47,504 bases of DNA, taken from the NCBI GenBank assembly GCA_934630375.1, contig CAKTVQ010000011.1, forward strand, positions 1-47,504, written 5' to 3'. Both the position numbers and the translations under genes were made by a program. Below, in pieces: positions 43,698 to 47,504 of the stretch. The notes below the pieces were generated by a model. That model did no database searches. It saw only the letters and a list, made by a program, of their open reading frames with translations, and was not told where the DNA came from. The first letter of the stretch is position 1; each line of letters begins with the position of its first letter. Source of the DNA: an uncultured Collinsella sp. (GTDB taxonomy: Bacteria; Actinomycetota; Coriobacteriia; Coriobacteriales; Coriobacteriaceae).

Positions 43698-45152
43698 CTA
43701 CCGAGCACTCAAGCGTTTAATCTTCCTGTAAATCTTAGCCTCATCGGGAGCAATCGGATCATTTGGAAACGCCTTTTGGGCTCTCGCTACGTAGGAAAGA
43801 AAGTTCCCATAGCGAGCAAATGCAGAAGGGCCAGCATCACCCGATGGGCATAACCTTCTCCCCTTAATACCAAGCGGCGAATAATGTTGGTACAAAGCAG
43901 AGACCCGTTTCTTGGACGCGTGTCTCCCCTCTCCCTCATCAGAACGCGCAATCGCAGTGGCCGCCTCACGGAGACGCTTGTGGTACCTTCCAACCGTAGA
44001 CTGTCGAAGTCTTACAACGCGCCCGTCAAAGTCAAACCCCAGGAAACTGACTTTCTGCGCCGGATGTGCACCAGAGTACGAAAGGGCCTTACCCGCACGA
44101 ACGCTTTCAAGATCAAGCTGAGCAACTCCGTCGCCATCAACCCGAAACACCTTGGTTTTCGCAGGCTGAAGTTTAACGGAATCGACATCGGCCATTAGAT
44201 AAATGGCCTCTACAAGCGCATCGAAGCCAGACTTTGGAACGGCAATAATAAAATCGTCGCAATAACGAAGATACAAGCCGCCAACCCGTTCAACGGCAAT
44301 CCTGACTTTCATATCGATATCGGCCATATAAATGTTGGCGAGCACTCCGCTTGCGGCAAGACCCTGAGGAATTCCCAGCCCAATACCCGTTCGCTTCCAC
44401 GGTCTGGTGATGACCTTACTTTTGTTTGCAAGAAATTCAGACTTTGGCAAGATAGCATCTAGCTTATTAAGTTCACGAATAGACTTGAACCGAAGTTCGA
44501 TAGCCGCTTCATTGATCATTTTCTCCCGAGTAGGATCGATTGCTGGCCATGGCAATTCATGTCGAGCAGCCAAATCAGCAATAGGCCAGCACGAATAGCG
44601 GAGGATATTTTTAATGACTTGATAGTGATCATCCGGCAAACGTCCATTGGGAAACAAAGAACGTAACGACCTCATTAGATAGACATGATTTAAGTTGTCG
44701 AAGAAGCTCTCGAAATCGCCCGTAAGCACAAAAGCCGAATCTTGCTCGCGCATATAGTCGAAGGCCTTTTTAGCTGAGGAAATATTGCTGGCAGCAGTTA
44801 CGGTGCCGCCTGATGAAAGCGAAGAGCGGTACGCTACGGCAACCTCATTAAACTCTTCGGCAATAGCCTTCTTGTTATATAAGTCCGACCACAGATAAGA
44901 ATAGTACTGAAAGACGCGGTGATCGAAATGCGAGGCGTACGCGATATTGCGAACCTTGCAGCTTCGCTTACCTCCACGATACCGAACGGCGATGATCTCG
45001 TTGGAAATTAGAGGGTAGAACGCGTGATGGGAAACGTACCCTGGATCTAAGATCTTGTCCTGGACATCGGCAAAAGACACCCTATGATCGAAATGGGCAT
45101 ATGAGCTTTTGGAACTATATCGAGGAATACGAGCGATGTCGAACTCGGTCAA
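43698..45152 (-). CDS. Reverse transcriptase of the unknown-group / DRT defence type
   Basis: The 484-residue protein has RT motifs: TGDFESFFDNL (motif A, D146), GIPQGLAASGVLANIYM (motif B, IPQG at 261-264) and the catalytic YCDD at 297-300 (LYLRYCDDFIIAV). It lacks the retron NAxxH motif and the maturase and HNH domains of group II intron proteins. A C-terminal extension of about 180 residues follows the palm. This fits the unknown-group (UG) RTs, many of which are defence-associated (DRT). I cannot assign the exact UG class. The start is probably TTG 45152 with GGGGG 5 nt upstream. It is separate from the retron. Confidence 0.85.
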   Translation of the reverse strand: MTEFDIARIPRYSSKSSYAHFDHRVSFADVQDKILDPGYVSHHAFYPLISNEIIAVRYRGGKRSCKVRNIAYASHFDHRVFQYYSYLWSDLYNKKAIAEEFNEVAVAYRSSLSSGGTVTAASNISSAKKAFDYMREQDSAFVLTGDFESFFDNLNHVYLMRSLRSLFPNGRLPDDHYQVIKNILRYSCWPIADLAARHELPWPAIDPTREKMINEAAIELRFKSIRELNKLDAILPKSEFLANKSKVITRPWKRTGIGLGIPQGLAASGVLANIYMADIDMKVRIAVERVGGLYLRYCDDFIIAVPKSGFDALVEAIYLMADVDSVKLQPAKTKVFRVDGDGVAQLDLESVRAGKALSYSGAHPAQKVSFLGFDFDGRVVRLRQSTVGRYHKRLREAATAIARSDEGEGRHASKKRVSALYQHYSPLGIKGRRLCPSGDAGPSAFARYGNFLSYVARAQKAFPNDPIAPDEAKIYRKIKRLSAR

Positions 45153-45173
45153 AATACCCCCAAATAAATCAAC

Positions 45174-45437
45174 CAGTCCGGATCAACGAGCGGCGGCTAA
45201 CCCTCCCCGGACAGGCTAATCAAAGGTGCAGCAAGTGCAGCCAACGCTTTCGCGGCCACCTAGAACAATGATTGCCTATGTCATACTAGACGAAAGTGAG
45301 GAATTGGTACTTATGACCATCGAAGCCCTTATCCAGTTAGCCGCAGGCAACGCTGGTGTCAATGTGGCGAACGTCGGAATTTCGTCGTTTGCTATATTGA
45401 CGGCAGTAGCGTACCCCATCGCCAGTTCGCGATGGGC
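45174..45437 (-). other. Structured region upstream of the DRT-type RT
   Basis: On the minus strand just before the RT start there is a stem GTCCGG/CCGGAC (45176-45181 with 45207-45212). A perfect 8-bp stem CCCATCGC/GCGATGGG with 6-nt loop is at 45416-45437. Some DRT systems need an upstream structured ncRNA, so this stretch is a candidate. The evidence is structural only. Confidence 0.3.
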
Positions 45438-45471
45438 AAATAGCTTTATTCCCCATTCTTGCTTTGCTTAA
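45313..45471 (+). CDS. Possible small hydrophobic peptide
   Basis: A 52-codon frame begins ATGACCATCGAAGCC with GAGGA about 10 nt upstream. It contains one hydrophobic stretch (NVANVGISSFAILTAVAY). It lies divergent from the RT gene. It overlaps a hairpin, so it may be coincidental. I recognise no family. Confidence 0.25.
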   Translation: MTIEALIQLAAGNAGVNVANVGISSFAILTAVAYPIASSRWANSFIPHSCFA

Positions 45472-45530
45472 ACAGGTTATAAGAAATCGGCTCATGCAGT
45501 TAACAGCGCCTTGATACACGCCCAATTGTC

Positions 45531-45839
45531 TTGACGGCGATCACATCGAAAATGCTGGCGTGCTTCTACGGATACAAGCGCCTGCCCATCTGCTGCATGT
45601 GCTCGGTCCGCGAAAACAATATCGCCGACAACACCGTGAAAATCTCGATGCGCATAATCCGGGAGTTTAGGTGCGCAGACAGGCGGATTGGCATTATTAA
45701 ACATGGCCGCTTCGAGTTCCTCGCCGACGGACACATCGCCGAGGACGAAGACATCTACGCACAGCGCCGCCGAGAACCATCCCTTCCCCAACATTCTCCA
45801 GAAAGTTCGCTGTTGCTGAGTGGGGTTCCCGTAAAATAA
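45531..45839 (+). pseudogene. Coding-like fragment next to the surface-protein gene
   Basis: The plus frame (MTAITSKMLACFYGYKRLPI onward, 102 codons) has core-genome-like codon use through FEFLADGHIAEDEDIYAQRR, then runs into the duplicated leader sequence. It may be the 3' end of a lost gene or a short real gene. A minus-strand frame of 100 codons overlaps it. I recognise no family for either. Confidence 0.3.
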
Positions 45840-46048
45840 AGCCCAACAAAATATGTGCGGAGTGCTGGACTGGAGCTGCCTTCGGACTCTGTTGGCTGCT
45901 CAACGAGAGGCTCCGCTATGAAACGACCCCTTTACTACCTGCTCTGCGCGATCGCGTGCACGTCCATGGTCAGCGCGACGATGCCTATGGCAGCCATTGC
46001 GGAAGCCGTGCAAACCCATGCAAACGCCGAGCAGCAGGCGCAGGCCGG
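45797..46048 (+). repeat. Direct repeat, right copy (intact surface-gene 5' region)
   Basis: This is the partner of 41946-42193. It includes the leader and the signal-peptide codons of the intact gene at 45918. Confidence 0.85.
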
Positions 46049-47504
46049 CACCTCGAACAGCAGCACAGGCATGGCTAAAGACGGCGCCACCACAAACGCG
46101 ACAGCAGATACCGTAGAGGACAGAACCGCAACATCCGCCGACACCAGCGCAACCAACACGGATAGCGCCGACGGCACCACGGCCGGCACCACCGCCGCCG
46201 ACGCAACAGACGCCGCCACGGCCAACGACAACGACACAGCCACCAACCCCACCCCCGCGGCAGCCCCCACCGCCACACAAACCGCCTACGCCCACTCCGC
46301 CACGGCAACCCAAAACGACGTCACCTTCACCGTCTCGTGGAACGACGCCCCCGCGGGCACCGCGACGACCTTCCACGTAACCCAGGCAGGCGGCTCGTCC
46401 CAGGCCAAGGCGCGCATGGACGTGCCCACCTATTGGGACGGCGGCAGCCAGGAGAGCGTCTGCGACCCGTCGCGCCCGGCATGGGCCAGCTACTACAGCC
46501 TGGGCACCGCGGGCCACGACTTTACCTTCGATTTCACGGCATCGGGCACGTACCGCATCTACTTCTACTTTATGGACAACGACAGAAACGACCCCCAGAA
46601 CGACAAGGGGATCTACTACCTGCGCACCACGACGGAGGTGACCGTAAACGACGCCGCCCGCCCAAGCGTCACGCAGATCGTCAACGACGCCGTGGACCTG
46701 TGCAGGCAAGAGACAGACGGCTCGGAATACGACATGGCGCTGTGGCTCCACGACTGGACGCTCGACCAGCTGGAGTACGACCACAACCTCAACTGGTGCT
46801 CGGCCGAAAGCGGCCTCACGCGTCACCAGGGCACCTGCGAGAGCTACCAGCGCATCTACTCCAGGCTCCTTAACGCAGCAGGCATCGCCAACGGCCGCAT
46901 CACCGGCAACGGCCACACCTGGAACGTCGTAAAGATCGACGGCAAATGGTGCCAGATGGACCTAACCTGGGACGACACCAGCGACAACTGGTACGGGGAC
47001 CTGGACCAGCGCCATCTGTACTTTGGCCTGACCGACGAGCTCATGGCAATCGCCCACTCCGACCACACGGCAAACTACCAAAAGGACGACTACGCCCACC
47101 GATCGACCGACCTGTCCAACAATTACTTTGTGCGAAACGGCAAGGCCGATGAATGGGCAGAAAAGTATGCCGACCGCATTCAGCAGCACCTGGATGCCAA
47201 GGAAGAAAGATTTTCCATCGATGCCGACAACCAGTCCTTCCCGCCGAGCATCTCGGGGATTCAGAATGGGATCGTTGCTTATGCGATGAACCAGAGGGAG
47301 TGGAAGACTGGTGGCACCAAGGCTGAGCTTATTGCGGTATCAAACATCGCCAAGGAATCGAACAGCAAATGGAGTGCTAAATACGATCTGAAAGCTGAAT
47401 ACAAAAATGCAGCATTAGAGAAGATCATCCCCGACGGCGCCTACAGGATCGTGAGCACCATCGACCCGTCCTCGGGCGTCGCCGCGACGGCCTCCGGATG
47501 CTCC
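45918..47504 (+). CDS. Secreted transglutaminase-like surface protein (3' end outside the window)
   Basis: The frame is open for 529 codons to the window edge. It starts at ATG 45918 with a signal peptide (KRPLYYLLCAIACTSMVSAT, cleavage near MAAIAEA). A Thr/Ala/Asp-rich low-complexity linker (about residues 40-115) and a beta domain follow. A transglutaminase-like domain then has the catalytic triad C307 (GTCESYQRIYSRLL), H333 (NGHTWNVVKIDGKW) and D348 (MDLTWDD). Such proteins are exported and may crosslink or cleave wall or matrix proteins. The C-terminus and any wall anchor are not visible. Its 5' end is duplicated at 41946-42193. Confidence 0.9.
   Translation, partial: MKRPLYYLLCAIACTSMVSATMPMAAIAEAVQTHANAEQQAQAGTSNSSTGMAKDGATTNATADTVEDRTATSADTSATNTDSADGTTAGTTAADATDAATANDNDTATNPTPAAAPTATQTAYAHSATATQNDVTFTVSWNDAPAGTATTFHVTQAGGSSQAKARMDVPTYWDGGSQESVCDPSRPAWASYYSLGTAGHDFTFDFTASGTYRIYFYFMDNDRNDPQNDKGIYYLRTTTEVTVNDAARPSVTQIVNDAVDLCRQETDGSEYDMALWLHDWTLDQLEYDHNLNWCSAESGLTRHQGTCESYQRIYSRLLNAAGIANGRITGNGHTWNVVKIDGKWCQMDLTWDDTSDNWYGDLDQRHLYFGLTDELMAIAHSDHTANYQKDDYAHRSTDLSNNYFVRNGKADEWAEKYADRIQQHLDAKEERFSIDADNQSFPPSISGIQNGIVAYAMNQREWKTGGTKAELIAVSNIAKESNSKWSAKYDLKAEYKNAALEKIIPDGAYRIVSTIDPSSGVAATASGCS

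Noticed and set aside
43698..45152. Group II intron or diversity-generating retroelement for the second RT
   Set aside because: No maturase or HNH domain, intron domain V-like hairpin, or template/variable repeat pair was visible around it.
35747..45500. CRISPR array in the defence region
   Set aside because: No regularly spaced short direct repeats with unique spacers are seen. The repeats here are single inverted repeats or one pair of long direct repeats.
45900..46916. 338-codon minus-strand frame over the transglutaminase-like gene
   Set aside because: The plus frame has a signal peptide and C-H-D triad. The minus product is low-complexity Gly/Val/Cys sequence typical of antisense.

Overview
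The window looks like a chromosomal segment of a high-GC Coriobacteriia member, most probably Collinsella. I infer this from the housekeeping gene order, the single-membrane type of Pel operon and the general protein flavour. No 16S rRNA is present, so this is an inference and not a proof.

Layout. (1) 1-12 kb, minus strand: two identical tRNA-Asn genes, then a nine-gene information-processing operon read right to left: rimP, nusA, infB, rbfA, nrnA, truB, ribF, dnaG, rpoD. Several junctions overlap by a few bases. A good promoter followed by a terminator-like hairpin lies in the rimP leader. (2) 12-19 kb: a lipoprotein, leuS, guaB, a ModE/LysR-like DNA-binding protein and a PLP-fold protein that seems to lack its catalytic lysine. 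(3) 19-24 kb, minus strand: a sucrose/fructoside locus with GH32, a ChbG/YdjC-like deacetylase, a PTS EIIBC and a LacI-type repressor with three matching operator palindromes. (4) 24-35.5 kb, minus strand: a tightly packed operon of a Gram-positive-type Pel exopolysaccharide system (pelD with an SDR-like N-terminus, pelE, a DUF2194/PelA-like deacetylase, pelF, pelG) running into cotH, a VTC polyphosphate-polymerase-domain gene and a DUF4956 gene. PelD keeps an RxxD c-di-GMP I-site. (5) 35.6-45.8 kb: an accessory region that reads as a defence island. It holds an AAA ATPase plus TOPRIM/RloB-like pair (AbiL/PARIS-like), a complete type II-A-like retron (ncRNA, deoxyribosyltransferase-like effector, reverse transcriptase), a membrane protein and a 269-residue protein I do not recognise, and a second reverse transcriptase of the unknown-group/DRT type. 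Decayed gene pieces lie between them. (6) 45.9-47.5 kb, plus strand: the start of a secreted transglutaminase-like surface protein that runs off the window. About 250 bp of its promoter and signal-peptide region is duplicated at 41.9-42.2 kb, so direct repeats bracket the second half of the island.

How the parts fit. Regions 1 and 2 are core functions. Region 3 is a catabolic locus in which the LacI protein probably represses both itself and the PTS operon. Region 4 makes and exports a Pel-like polymer, probably under c-di-GMP control. Region 5 probably provides several independent anti-phage modules. The best candidate for an under-described system is the retron with its predicted msr-msd RNA, together with the nearby DRT-type reverse transcriptase and the two orphan proteins. 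Several intergenic regions carry 55-160 bp near-perfect inverted repeats that resemble dispersed palindromic elements.
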